A DNA stretch of 64,000 nucleotides, taken from assembly GCA_030686995.1 (NCBI GenBank), contig CM060708.1, forward strand, positions 106,059,350-106,123,349. Reading direction: 5' to 3'. The notes beneath the pieces were generated by a model that was given only the letters and a program-made list of their open reading frames with translations, had not been told where the DNA came from and did not search any database. Positions within the stretch are counted from its first letter, which is position 1. Every line of letters starts with the position of its first letter. Made by a program: the position numbers and the translations under genes. Positions 10,029 to 22,586 of this stretch are shown piece by piece. The DNA comes from Artemisia argyi. Its lineage: Eukaryota; Streptophyta; Magnoliopsida; Asterales; Asteraceae.

Positions 10029-11435
10029 TGATGCGTGGGAATCGCAACAGGCTTTACCTCTCGAGGGATCTCGAGAAGCTTACAACCCCCACCAGGCAGC
10101 GTACCTGATCGTTGTAGTATAGTATAGTGACAAGTACTGGGGGATTGATCGTTCAGCTTGGGAATAGTGTCGCTAGAATTAGAAAGCCTAATTTACTAGT
10201 TCTAAAGGTGAGGGATGATTATTTTTGTGTTTTTATATTTTTATGAAAGCAGGTAAAATCTCGGGTTTTGAAGGAGTGGACGGAATTAGTTGCTATTCAA
10301 CTAACCCAAAGCTAATATGCAATCAAAATAAAATAATAAAAATTAAAATAAACTAATTTATACTAAGGTTGTGAGCAGTAATTGGAGAAATTGTGTTTAC
10401 TTAGACTTCACTACTCCCTAGATATCTTTTACACGTTAATTACTTGTTATAATTGCATAGATGACGGATTGTATTCCTTAATACCATTCATGGGGTGGCA
10501 TACATAACTCCCCAATTCTATGAGCTCTTATCTCCTCCTACACCATGACCCAGCACAACTATAGGGATTGTAAACAGTGGCTCATGCATTAAATACAACC
10601 AATAGAGACCTAGTATGCCTCGGTTCATGTTTCTTAAGACGTTCAAGCATGTTACCATTTGGAGATCTGCCAGTTTTCTTAAGCCTAACATATAAAATCA
10701 TTCATCCAAGAACAAGAATAAACAAGTAATCAACACATAATCAACATCTAGGTTTCATTAGATCTAAGCAAACACAAAGGAGATCTAGCCTAGCATAATT
10801 GAATTGAGACAAGAACAAGATATAGACAACCAACACATAGACATATTGATTGAATTAGAAGAACACTTATCTCAATTACAATGCAAGGTATCAAGGGTTT
10901 GGAACCCTTGAAAAACCTGTAAAAGTTGCACCAAATTCGTCTTTAGGGTTTCTCCAAAACTTCTCCTTTAATGTAAAAACTAGAAAACTATATATAGGAA
11001 AACTGGGCTGACGGCGTCAAGACAACCATGTGACGCCGTCACCTCGCCGCCAAATACTTCCTCGGACGGCCTTGATCTACTTATGACGGCCTATGTGACG
11101 CCGTCACAAACCACGGTATTTTATTCTTGGCCTTTTGACGCCGTCAGGATGACTTTTGACGCCGTCATCAACTACGGTATTTTATTCTTGATGTCTAACG
11201 CCATCAAGGCATTACTCTTGACGCCGTCACCTAGTGTTTCCAGCATGGAAAATTGATACTTTGCCGTTTTCTTCACTTTTATGCTCCAAAAACGTCCAAA
11301 ATGGCTTCTTTTCCAGAATTCACTCTCCAAGTACCTAAAATCACAAAAGGAACGATTTAGGGCAATATTTGATCAAATAAAGTCGGATTCGGGCTTAAAT
11401 GACCCCCTAAAAATGGATCATTTTTTGCCTCATCA
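10029..11435 (-). repeat. 3' LTR of element C (1407 bp)
   Basis: It runs from TGATGCGTGG to GCCTCATCA. In element sense it begins at 11435. The TGACGCCGTCA array is at about 11013-11229 and the TATA box CTATATATAG near 10988-10997. The tRNA-Asp-like segment is at 10109-10140. Just outside, in element sense, the tract AAGTGTAAGGGTATA (11450-11436) is the likely polypurine primer, with the TTTGCTTG-AGGA-CAAGCAAA hairpin ahead of it. Confidence 0.9.
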
Positions 11436-12031
11436 TATACCCTTACACTTGAGATTTGCTTGTCCTCAAGCAAATGAGCTTTTATTCTACTCAAAAGACA
11501 AGTTAGGCGTCATTTAACACTAATATAAAAGTAATTACAACAAATAGTCGTTCCATTAAAGACCAATAGACAAGCACAGAGATCATACACAAGCACCTCA
11601 CAAATAGTGTTTAGATACTCACATCTCTCGGGTGTAATAAAGTAATATAACATCATGGAAATGGAAGATATCTCTCACTACCTGTCATAGCAAAATAGAT
11701 TACCATAGGCTTGGGAAAGGATCAAACCTCCACCACATGGCGTAAGCACCTAGGATAAACTATCAAAGAGGTCTTTTAAAGGGTTGTAACGTTAGGTGTA
11801 GGTATATGAATTACACGATTTTGTTGGATAAAGGAAGTTTTACTGGTGGCGAGTTAACAATCTTGGTTAATTACATGTACAAGATGGCGTTGCTAAGCCA
11901 AGACTAGACTCGACTTAAGCTAATAAATGAAAAATAACAAAAACATAAAATAAACATAGAATGAAACGGGATGGTAGTCCGTATGTTTTTTCTCTTTTTC
12001 TTTTTTTCTATTTTTTTTTTCTTGTTTTTTC

Positions 12032-12073
<42 letters not shown>

Positions 12074-13895
12074 ATACACTCTTACCCTACCATCCAAAAT
12101 AATACATCATAGGGGATGAGAATTCCCCTTACACTTGAATTTTTACATACTTTACAATCAACTAATTTAATGACTCGAATTAAGAAAATCAAAACACTTG
12201 GAGCACTTTTAAGATTAACGTACATATGGGGGTGATAAGTGATGTTCTTCCCCATTACTCCATAAAATAAGTACTTACCCATGAGTCCCAATCGTCCCAA
12301 AACAATATGTACAAGGATATGACTCGACTTAGCAACCATGTAATCAATTAGAAAGTTAACTTAGGGTTTAACAAATAACAATAATGCACTAAAAATGAGC
12401 GCATACACGGAAGGCTAAGGCGATTTGGTTGTACATTTAAGTGGGGTGTAACAAATTCTTCCTTTAAGTAAAATGCTTAATGTTAGAAACGAAAAGATAG
12501 GCTCGGAGGGGTGTACTAGGGGTTTCGTGTACTAAAAATGAGTACAACGCTAAGGGTGTGGGAAAAATTAGTTGACTTAACTAGCCAAGTAATATGACTT
12601 AAATGGTCAAGTAATTGTAATACGGGTTTAACACAAGGGTGATCCTAATGCCTCTTATCATGTAGTAAATCCTACCACACGAATGTAGTCTCACTAGCGG
12701 TCTCGGGATGCATCACTAACGCAAGTTCTAGAATCTAAATGCTACCGGTACACTCATAAGCACTAATAATGAATGCTTTTCCTATCAAATCTAAAGGCGA
12801 ACCTCACAATTTTGGGTGGAAAATTTTTCTGAATATACGGTTATGTGCTAGTCATACAATCTCCTATCCATGAGACGCTTGCTATGGCTAAAGTTTCACT
12901 CCTAAATGTTGTAAAAAAATTTAAATTTGGCGCTAAAATTGCACTAACAAGTATTTCTCATAGTTTTATTACACATCTACTATCAAACAAAACAAACTCA
13001 AGCGAAAGTGCATATGTAAGGTATCATCTTTTTACTCTCCCCTTACACTTAAGATGAACATTGTCCCCAATGTTCAAGTAAAGAATGTAAAAGTGAAAAA
13101 GTAAAGAGAATGAAATCAAATACTCCCCTGATTCGCTCGGTATGGATTTTAGGTTGGCCAGGTTAAATCTTCTTCCAAGAAAATGAACAATCAAAGCTTC
13201 CCTTCCAGAATATAAATCATCTCCTTGTCAAACATAACCTGTAAATCCTGACAAAATAGACAAGACAACCTCGCGTAAAATCGGCGGCATCCTATATAAG
13301 TTCCTAAATCCTAGAAAACAAAGTTAGATATAATGCTTGTGGAATGAAGTTTGCAGATTTCCTGGAGATTATAAAACTTAATAATTCACAAAAACCATAA
13401 GACTCCGTTAGAAAAACAAAACCGGTAAAATTTCCAGATTTTTGACTCCTGACGCCGTCAGAATGGACCTGCAGAAATTCTTATGTTAAGTTTCCGGAAA
13501 ATTTCTGGAAAAACTTCGTCCTACTTCCTGGAAAATCCTGCAAAACTTCATTAATACTCAATACAAGCATTTGACTCTAACAAATACGAATATACATGTT
13601 CATTTAATATTGTGGAGAATCATGATCGGTTTGTTTCTTGAAAACATATTTGGGGTTTCCCCTTACACTTATCTTTTGCAAAAATACTTTTAGGTTGGAG
13701 TTAAGACTAGGCCAAACAACATAGTAAAGTATTTCCACATTTTAATTGAGAAGCATGACCAACCAACAACAAAAATAAAACATGCATACAGAAGCAAATA
13801 ACAATCAAACAAATAAAATCACACAAAACATGGGTTGCCTCCCAAAAAGCGCTTTTCTTTATTTACGAGTCTTGTAGCTAGACTCAAAGTCATGG
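11436..13895 (-). other. 3' noncoding region of element C
   Basis: About 2.4 kb between the integrase-tail remnant and the 3' LTR. It contains the hairpin/polypurine motifs (near 11436-11475, 12124-12140, 13029-13068 and 13655-13675), a long T tract, and the inverted TGGGTTGCCTCCCA motif at 13830. A small sense ORF (12082-12339, 85 codons) is also open in part in F and, with a 1-base insertion, in A. I do not claim it as a gene. The portion from 12444 upward is the inverted partner of element A's 8549-10028. Confidence 0.75.
12034..12071. repeat. Poly-T tract
   Basis: An uninterrupted T run of about 38 bases, preceded by more T-rich sequence from 11985. The matching place in F (29037-29064) is also T-rich, and in A (34915-35010) it is A-rich on the plus strand. 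It therefore belongs to the element family and not to this insertion. Length may be unreliable because homopolymers are hard to sequence. Confidence 0.85.
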
Positions 13896-13899
13896 GTTA

Positions 13900-14372
13900 C
13901 TACGTGATCTCATCATTTGAAATGATATACCCCATATAGTTGCGATCATTACTGTTATGGTGGTAGTGCCTCAATCTGTCGGTACTCGCAATCACCTTCC
14001 CGCCTAATTTGCTTCTCAAGTTAGCTACCCCATCTTGGCTAAATCCTTCGATTGTGAATGGCCCATACCACCAAGGACTTGGTTTATCGGGTGGTATTGT
14101 TGTTTCCAAGTGTCTCAAGAGCACCAAGTTCCCTTCCTCAAATGGTGTATGATTTTTTTCATGTCGAGTATGTTCGAGTTCAATCGGAACCTTATTGCTT
14201 TTTCTTCTTTCATCCTTAGCTTTCTTATAGCGTTTGATCCTTGCCTCCCATGCAAGAATCTTATTCTGAACACGAATGGGTGTCGTGCCAATGTTGTTTT
14301 TGATCATTCTCCAACCCAAATTCTCATGCCTACTTCGCGGGGTCATGGGGAAACTAATCTTTCTTTTTCCTG
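13900..14372 (-). pseudogene. Integrase C-terminal-tail remnant of element C
   Basis: In minus-strand frame this stretch encodes SGKRKISFPMTP, VQNKILAWEARIKRYKK, FEEGNLVLLRH, PSPWWYGPFTIEGF and TDRLRHYHH. This is the tail like the integrase C-terminal (SH3-like) domain, matching element A residue for residue over most of its length. It is out of frame with the upstream gag-protease ORF because a deletion of roughly 20 bases near 14370-14390 removed codons still present in A. Before that deletion the two parts formed one polyprotein. Confidence 0.75.
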
Positions 14373-15766
14373 ACTTCATACTTAATGACGGCCCTAGCAG
14401 TGGTGAGGAATGGCGACCCAAGGATTATTGGCATGCATCCATCCCCTTTATCATCAATGATCATAAAGTCCACAGGGTACATGAATCCGGCAACATTAAC
14501 TAATACATCTTCTGCGATTCCTAGGGGGTATACGTACGAGTGTCCAACAAGCGATAACCTAACACGAGTAGGTGTTGGCATTTTTGACGTTAATTGGATG
14601 TAAATAGTTAGGGGCATAAGATTTACTTCCGATCCTTGGTCGGCGAAAGCACTAAGATGTTTCAAGTCCCCGATGCTCGTTGGTATTTCAAAGTTCCCAC
14701 ATGCTACCTGCTTAGTAGCCACTTTCTGTACCAGTAACCTCTCGAATATTGATCCTCCAGGAAGCGTATCATACTCATCTTCCTCTTCTTCCTCTTTCTT
14801 AGGAACCTGTCCGGAGGATTGGTTACGCCCATCACCCTTAATCCAATTTGTTATGGTGTTTTCGTTTATATCATGTTTCAGGTAGTAACTCAAAGGTTGG
14901 GACTCTGGTTGTTTTTCTAAGGTCTGTTTAGCAGGAGTTTCTACCTTCTCGTTATCTTTATGGACAATGGTGATGGAGTTAACAAATTGGGTGGTGGGAG
15001 TGGCGCTTTCTTTCCTTAGTAGTATTCGTTCGGGGGTTTTCTGATTGGCATACTCCTCCAATAGACTCAACACCTCATTCATTTTCTCCTGCATTTCTTC
15101 TTTCTGCTTATAAACTGCTTCTTCGAATCTAGCAAGCCGATCTGAGTGAGTTGCCATATATTCTCTCATCCTAGCCTCAAACTCCGAGCTAAGTTCCTTG
15201 GGAGGGGAATAATGTGGGGCGTAGTTCTGAAAAATCTCAGCGTTTTCCCTAGAGGGTGATTCAGATAACGGTGCCGAAGTTGTTTTTGAGACAGAATTGA
15301 CAGTAGCCCGTCTAGGACTCAAAGGTCGCCTTTGCCTTTCCTCAAAATAGTCAACCTTTGCCTCAAGTTTGCATAAGAGTTCATCGGGTACTTCGGTGGT
15401 TCCTCCAGATGTCGAGACTGCATTGATGGCCGCTTCTATCGTATGTTTAAACTCCCACAATTCCTGATTGTCAGTGGCGAGCTCCTCGATAATTGCCCAA
15501 GACTCCTTGGCGCTCTTATCACGCAGTTTACCTCCCGCGGCCCTGTCGATGGTGCGCTTAGTGTGATAGTCAACATGGTCGTAGAAAATCTGGACTAATA
15601 ACCAAAGGTTTATGCCATGATGAGGGAGCTTGTGGAGGAGATCCTTAAAACGGGCCCAAGCCTCATAGAAAGTTTCACCCCGCTGTTGCTCAAACATCAA
15701 GATGTCCCTTCTAAACATTGCCGTCTTTTCCGGTGGAAAGAATTGGGTAAGGAAGCGATTGGCGAG
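14354..15766 (-). pseudogene. Gag (C-terminal part) and retropepsin-like domain of element C
   Basis: This is the continuation of C's gag after the insertion of element E. It opens with NRFLTQFFPPEKTAMFRRDI directly at the insertion edge, then YEAWARFKDLLHKLPHHG, a glutamate-rich coiled-coil-like stretch (EEAVYKQKEEMQEKMNE), a highly acidic linker, and the protease-like part with FADQGSEVNLMPL and PIILGSPFLTTARAVI. It ends in a short frameshifted tail caused by the small deletion mentioned for the integrase tail. Product: structural Gag and an aspartic protease of the Ty3/Gypsy type, used inside virus-like particles. No zinc knuckle is visible. The gene is disabled by E. Confidence 0.8.
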
Positions 15767-18700
15767 TGTAACACCCCAACCCGGTAAGGGTAGAAGTATT
15801 ACATTATAGTGACATATCAGAACAAACACAAGCATATGATTCATACATACAACAAAATTCAGGGTTACAAATGAAAATCTGAAACTACAAGGCTACAAAA
15901 CAATAAATACTATGTCTAATAAAGTGAAACTTCATCTAATCGTCTCTAGTCCAAAGCATAGTCTTCTAAGTCCAGTCACACTCTCTTCCCATAACCCAGC
16001 TTCCTACTAAAACCTGCCGCAGGAAAAGGAAATGCGGCTGAGCTTAAAAAGCCCAGTGAATAGATACATATACAAAGCAATGATAATGAAACAGAACTGA
16101 AATATAGTGCATTGGGGAAATAGAATAAGGAATAGATAAAAGAGTAATAGAATAGAAAGAAGAAAGGATAGTCATCTACCACGAGCCCAGAAACATATCA
16201 TATCATATAAGCCGTCAATACCATAATTCTTCATAATCATATAGAGGGGAGTCCTCTCAGATAATCAGATAATATGAGGGGTGTCCTCATTCTTCAAATG
16301 GGTGGAGTAGCGAACTCCTAGAAATTGTGAAAGGCATGTATAGCACACAGTACCAATCACCTCAAAGTCAACTCAAAGTCATAGTTAAATCCATTAAGCA
16401 TACATGTCTAGGATTGCAACCCATACGCCCCTTACTCAAAGTCAATCTCAAAGTCATAATGGCCATAATAGTAATCATAAAAAGGGACGGCGTGAGAAAT
16501 CACTCACCCACACATGAGTCATGCCAGTGGTGCATCACAGACATGCCTATGGTACCTCCATAGGTAGGGAAAACAGAAATGGCTCGGGTATCAAACTAAG
16601 AGTCAGGTCTCATATCATACAAAAGGTCATATAGCAAAGGTGTATCTCAGAATCATATCAAAGGTTCATAATAGCAGTTCATAACAAAGGGTTCATATCA
16701 GAAATAGTATTCAAGGTCCAATCAGAGTTTATCAGGTCAAGGTTCATATTCAAAAATCAATTCATGGTTCAGTTCAAAAGTCCGTTTCAAAAGTTTCTAT
16801 TAAAAGTCCAATTTAAATAGTCTTTTAAAACAGTTTTCATAAAAATGGTCTTTCAAAATATAGGGTTCATGAAAGTTAAATAACCTTTCTTTAAAAAAGA
16901 AATTTAGCATCATTTATAAACATCTTTTTAAATCGGTTCTTCTCAAAACATTTCCATGGCATAATTAAAAGGTTTTCATAGCATGGTTTCATAACGGAGG
17001 TCATATCAAGTGGGATCAACAGAGAAGGTTCAAGTAAAGGGGATCATAGCAATGGCATCAATTCGGGAAACTAACGGATCAGAATATGAAAGAGATCATG
17101 AGAAACCTTTTGAGAAAGGTCAGAATATCTGTACCTCAATCGCCATCGAAATCATAACATACGTAAGCATATGGAAACACTCCTTTTTCAACGAATCTAC
17201 ACGAATTAATGATCGGCTTATTATTAATAACTTATTCAATTCAGATTTCTCATTTTAGTCGGCTTTCCAGTTTTAGTAACTTTCCATTTGAAGTGACTTT
17301 CCACTTTTAGCAGGTTTCCATAAATAGTAAGTTTCCACTTTTAGAAAGTTTCCATAATTAGAAAGTTGAATCATTATTAATGGAATCAAAGTATCTTTTA
17401 ACATATTTACACATTTGGTCCTTAGGGTTTCATAACTTTACATTTTAACCCTTTACTTTCCAAAATTACACTTTAAACCTTTTAGTATTCAAAGTTACAC
17501 ATTAAACCCTTAGCTTATCCATTTTACATAATGATCTCTTATTTTATCATGTTATACGAATATACCTTCAAGTATTCACAATTTACACTTTAAGTCCTTC
17601 AAGTTATCAAAGTTACATATTTAACCCTTTAATTTACAATTACAACTTTTAATTCTTAATAATTACATATTAAGCCATTAATTTACCAAATTAGCACATA
17701 ATCCCTTGAATACTTTTAAATACTCAAAACAGTTCCAAGTTTCTGAAAATTACATTTTTAGTCCCTCTCTTTTAATTACTTTCAAAACAAACCCTAATTA
17801 ATCATTAAATACATTTTAATCCATTTAAATGCAAAACTTACACTTAGCACCCTTAGGTTATATTTTTGTTGAATAGTATACAGCCCAAATAAGTTTTCCA
17901 GAATTAACCTTGAAGTTTTTAAAGTTTACAAAACTCACCCAAAACTTTTAAATGCAAATCGTATAACATAAAATCATGGAATTAGGAACCCTACCCAAAT
18001 CAAATCCTTTTGTAATCATTACCTTATCATTAAATGTTATTAATAATCATCAAACAAACCCTAATTCATCAAAAATCAGATCGCATGCTTTTCTCCCTTT
18101 TCTTTTTATACGTTTTATTCAAAAACACAATTAGCCAAAATAATTCGAAATCAAGGATTCAAGCCATGTTAATCCTTTCCAATAATTTTCCAGGTCATAA
18201 TAGATTATAATACACGTAAATAAATTATATTCAGAATTATTATGGATCGCATGGTGTCTTTTACGTTTTACACATGTTTTTAGGGTTTAATTCACGAAAA
18301 CAATATAGAGCATGCATGGATCGAACCAAACATTTTATTTGAGACTTATATGATGTAAGAGACGTGAGAAAAATACCATACCAGATCTGGAACAAATAGA
18401 ATAGGCTGGACGAATTACACCTCTTGAATTGGATAATACGACACCAAAAATTCCCACGAGAACAAACGCGACCAACAAACCTTGTAATCATTTTTCGAAT
18501 ATCATATATGATGTAAGGAACTCAGGAAAAATAGAAAATGAATTTATAAGAGGTCGTACGAATTAAAATGGAATATTACCTTACTTGTGAACAAAATTCG
18601 ATAATAAAAGATTCAGGGATTTTTAAATTGAATGGCCAATTTTCTTGGCTTCCTAGCACGACAATGAACTCAGAAAAATTATGCTTGGACCTCAGAAAAT

Positions 18701-19124
18701 TTGTATGGAATGAATGGTGATTTATTTGTTGATTTGGGTTTACTCGGCAAGTGAATAAGGAAAGAAAATAAATGTATAAAATATATAGGGTAGATAGGCG
18801 AGTCTAGGGGAGGAAATTGACCAAAATTTCGGGATTTAAGTTAGGCAATTGATTTGATTTGATTTGCTATTTTAAATGCATTTTAATTACCTTTAAAAAT
18901 CATAATATTAATAATAAAATTTCTATTCGGCGCCCAAAGGGCATTTTGGTAATTTCATGGCTTGTAAAAATATTAAATGGAGTTGTCAAAATTATTTGGT
19001 ATCATATCTTGTCCACTACCAGAAGTTTGGAATTTATTTGGTGCTTTACATATGTTTTATTTAGATTTTAAAGTTTCAGGGGCAATTTGGTCATTTACGT
19101 GTTTCTCAGATTTTAGGTGTTACA
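15767..19124 (-). repeat. 3' LTR of element E
   Basis: 3358 bp, nearly identical to 22587-25958. One clear difference is a 14-bp tandem duplication (ATACTCAAAGTCAT) present only in the right LTR near 23277. Small ORFs inside are duplicated in both LTRs and have no recognisable domain. Confidence 0.92.
17390..17780. repeat. Degenerate ~35-bp repeats in E's LTR
   Basis: A run of about ten imperfect units of the type 'TTACA-TTTTAACCCTTTA-CTTTCCAAAA', recurring roughly every 33-37 bp. The copy in the right LTR is at about 24230-24610. Such 'GGGACTAAAATGTAA' type repeats (minus-strand view) are frequent in long plant LTRs. Units are too diverged to call exact borders. Confidence 0.65.
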
Positions 19125-19142
19125 ACTTCTTCCCCTCTAAAA
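19125..19142 (-). other. Polypurine tract of element E
   Basis: On the minus strand the bases next to the LTR read TTAGAGGGGAAGAAGT, a purine-rich tract ending exactly at TGTAACACC. Just upstream lies CGAGGACGAAATTT, a context seen at the 3' end of many Tekay-type elements. It primes plus-strand DNA synthesis. Confidence 0.75.
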
Positions 19143-22100
19143 GAAAAAAATTTCGTCCTCGAAATTTGAAGTCGCAAAGTTAGACGAAGTCGTAGCAAAC
19201 CGCAAAAGTCGTCACAACATTCTCACGCCCGGGGAGGTTCTTCCAAAAGATATTCAGACCAACTGGTTTCTCATGACTCGTAATTATTGTCAAAACAGTT
19301 TCAGATTTCTCAGAAGGGCATATCATATTGAATTTGAATCAAAAGGATAATGTACCAAACATAACGGATGATAAACGAATTCTCCAGGAAGAGGTATAAA
19401 AATACATAGGATTTCCATCGAATTGATTAGGCGAATCAGATGAGAATACATTGAATTGTAGCAAACATGGGGTGATATACGGTTTAACCCTTCAGCTTCT
19501 CAGATAGTCTCGGCTTTTAGATAACCTTCCAAAGGTATTCTCATAAACAAACAGGTCTCATTTCCTCAAAGTCCACAATCACATATTTTACTCATAGCAG
19601 ATCATAATGAACATCTTCACGAATGCGAATTGTATACGGACAGAAAGCATATCGTTAGATATCGTCAACGGCAGAAATTTCATAATGGAACCGAAGATCC
19701 TTATCAGAAGTTGCAAAGATCAGCAAAACACGTGTCGAGAGTCCAAACGTATCGAATCGTATAACAAGGACAGCATATCAAACGTATAGGTAGAATGAAC
19801 CTAAAGTCTCACTAAACTCAGATGATCTTGATCAGATGCCAGAATTCTAAAGCTTCTAAGGCACTTCTTAAAATATCATATGCCCACCATAAGTGCACGT
19901 TATATGATGTAAGTATTATCACGTTGGCCAGGCGTCATAATACTGGCATCATATACATATGCCCTCATGATGATCATACTTTATCTTAAGTCGTGAACAC
20001 CCAAACTTATTTAAATCCACCTAGTCCACCTATAGTCTCAGAGGTCACCAAAATCAAACAACATAACTAAGAGAACGAAATTACTCGAAGAGTAACGGAG
20101 ATCCGAGAATGTCATTCAAAAATTAAGGTACGTCATCAGTAACGTCAATTCTTTACAGCATCATCTCGTCTAAACACAATGTCCGCTTTCAAATCCGTCC
20201 ACTCATTTACCAATTCCAAAATTTCTTCCAAGTTGGAGTAGTCTGTTTATTCTTGTCCGTCTTACCTCATGATTAAGAGAATTTAAAATTCGAGTCTGGT
20301 TCCTCAAGCCTTCAGCAACTCTTCTTGGTACTGTGGCATCGTAGCGGCAGTCTCTGACATGATCACTGTGCATCCCTCCATCCGCAGGTCTGCTTCTGCT
20401 CTCAATTCATCTTAGTACAACTAAGATGAATAGAGAAACAAGACTGCGTTTCTTCGACAGGTCTTCTAACATAGCTCCAGGTTTTAAGGTACATGATGTT
20501 GTTGTCGACTCCAGGTTGTGTGTTGAATGGTTCGTCTTCTTTGGTCTGGTTGTCTTGGTGCCCAAACTGAAATCTTCACGTGTTGCGTGATGCATGATTG
20601 AGCACTATCCTAGTTCCTCACTTCTTCTTGTATGCTTCTTCCATGGTAATGCTTGTCGCAACCATCTTCTACGACTCTTCCACCAAGTTTCTAACTCCGA
20701 TAACGATCTTCAATCTTGGTCCCTCTTGTGAAAGCTCTGTCTTTACATTATACAGGGTAGTGTTGTCTACTATGCTTTCTGAACGTCAATCAAAATTTTC
20801 TTCCAGAACAAAGGGTCATCTCACCAATAATCTCTATGTTCTTCTTTCGTTTTAGAACACAACACAATGTCATACTATGACAATTTGTCCAAAACACGCG
20901 AAAAACATGATTATTCTAGCCAACACCATTGGCATCATTCAAGTTCATAAATGTTATAACGAGTGCAAAGGCAACTTCAGAAATCATCTCAGGGAATTTT
21001 CACATCGCCTTCTTTCTTCTTCAGGAACTGAAATACTTCCCAAAGGTTACTCTCGGTTAGTTAACCCCCTTCTTAGAAGTTTTTGTGGTTGCTTCTTCAG
21101 TCCTTCAAATCTAAAATGATGCAATCAGACGCGGAGTTTCAAAGGAAGACCAAATTAATTATTGATACGCGGAAACAGATAATGATTGCTGATGGTGGTG
21201 CGTTTAAGTTCACGATAGTCGATACGTCATCGCATACTTCTCTCGTTCTTCTTCATAAACAAACAAGAGCATCTAAAGAGGATCACCAAGGTTAAAAATC
21301 ATATTCCATCAGCTCCTTCAATCTCTCAACTTCTATGGCACCATGGTTTCTTCACTGATATCAGTTCAATGTCCACTCTACTTCTTAAGCAGGAAGGAGT
21401 ACCAAAAGGTTCATCAGAGAATACCGGAAAATCTTCGTATGACAAAATATTTCCCAATAGCAGAACTTTCCAAGGGTTGATAATAATGGTTTTCAGGACA
21501 ACTTGGTAATCACATGAGTTTGGGGTAGGTGTTTCCATAGTGACAGAAATTTTAGCAGATGTAGAGAGTCATCATAATGGAATAGGGTGAAGCAGATTTT
21601 TAAGGTCACATTTCAGATATGGTAGTCTATGGTATCTTCACGAATAGCCATTTAGTCCAAAAGACCATACAATCAGACATCTCAAAGTCAAAGGATTCAT
21701 AGAGTGAATACAGTCGTCAAATCATACAGATAGTTCATATATCAGAGTCAAGTACATGGTTCAACAAAAATGTTGGGATGGATAAACGAACAGTTCAATG
21801 TGTGGGAATTTCGTTTAGCTTCTTAGCATAAGTAGCAGGTAGGATGTGTATCATTGGTAATACGAATATCGTATAATCGTCAATTGTGAGAGGTACAGAA
21901 TCTCAGTTATCAGCATCATCATGCTTAGTTAACAAATCCATATAGAGATAGTATTTACATCATACCCTTCCAAAGGAAACGGTTGGCAGAACAAGGTTCA
22001 TCATTCAAAGAGAGGAAACAAAACTTCTCATATTCGTGGTTCATAATTACCAAAATTCTCATAGGAGTAATAATGGATCATACAGAGTTAAGTAGTATCG

Positions 22101-22565
22101 GATGATACATTCATACCCAGCATAAGTAATGAATTTACAGAATGTGTCGAACACATTGTGGTTGAATGACCTACGATGTGGTCGAAAAGGTGTCAAACAG
22201 CTTATCAAACAAATCAGAGGCGGAGATCAAAATCTGAAGGTGAAACTTAAATGTGTAAGGTATCCAGGTAGCCTTCCGAGGTATTCCAAACTTACTTGGT
22301 TACTAAGCTTAAGTTGCAAAACTTCTAACTTCTGAAACAAAGGTCCTTATAAGGCTTATCTAAGAGCAAAGGCACGATCAGAGCGATACGGAAGCAAATG
22401 ATACTTACATAAATGTCTTAGTCTACCCATTCCTCACTGGTAATAACTTAGGTTCCTATGGGGAATCCTAATGTAAAGTTTCAAAGGTTGTCTTATGAGC
22501 GCCTACAGTGGAAACTTAGGGGTCCACACTTCACAGGTCAAGGGTAAATGTATTACGAATCGCAG

Positions 22566-22582
22566 CCTGGTATCTGATACCA
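22566..22582 (-). other. PBS of element E, tRNA-Met type
   Basis: The minus-strand sequence TGGTATCAGATACCAGG lies four bases from the LTR edge. The first ten bases equal the standard plant tRNA-iMet PBS (TGGTATCAGAGC); the rest deviates and makes a palindrome (GGTATC/GATACC). Confidence 0.7.
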
Positions 22583-22586
22583 TAAT

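Larger units (their letters stand above)
19125..22586 (-). pseudogene. Degraded internal domain of element E with pol fossils
   Basis: No intact gene. On the minus strand around 21995-21880 the broken reading gives PLEGYDV followed shortly by MDLLTKHDDADN, which resembles the 'GMDWLxKHxAxID' end of a chromovirus protease. Around 21480-21330 a frame reads EDFPVFSDEPFGTPS and then VDIELIS, like the protease-RT junction 'DVFPEELPGLPP...VDFxIDLxP'. The order and spacing (protease before RT on the minus strand) agree with a chromovirus pol. Beyond that I recognise no RT catalytic block, integrase or chromodomain. Frames are closed every 20-80 codons. Calling these fossils is inference from weak similarity. 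Confidence 0.45.

Noticed and set aside
10109..10140. tRNA-Asp gene on the plus strand inside the LTR
   Set aside because: Only the 5' third is similar, with a 5-nt duplication. No anticodon arm, T arm or acceptor 3' strand follows, so it cannot fold as a tRNA.
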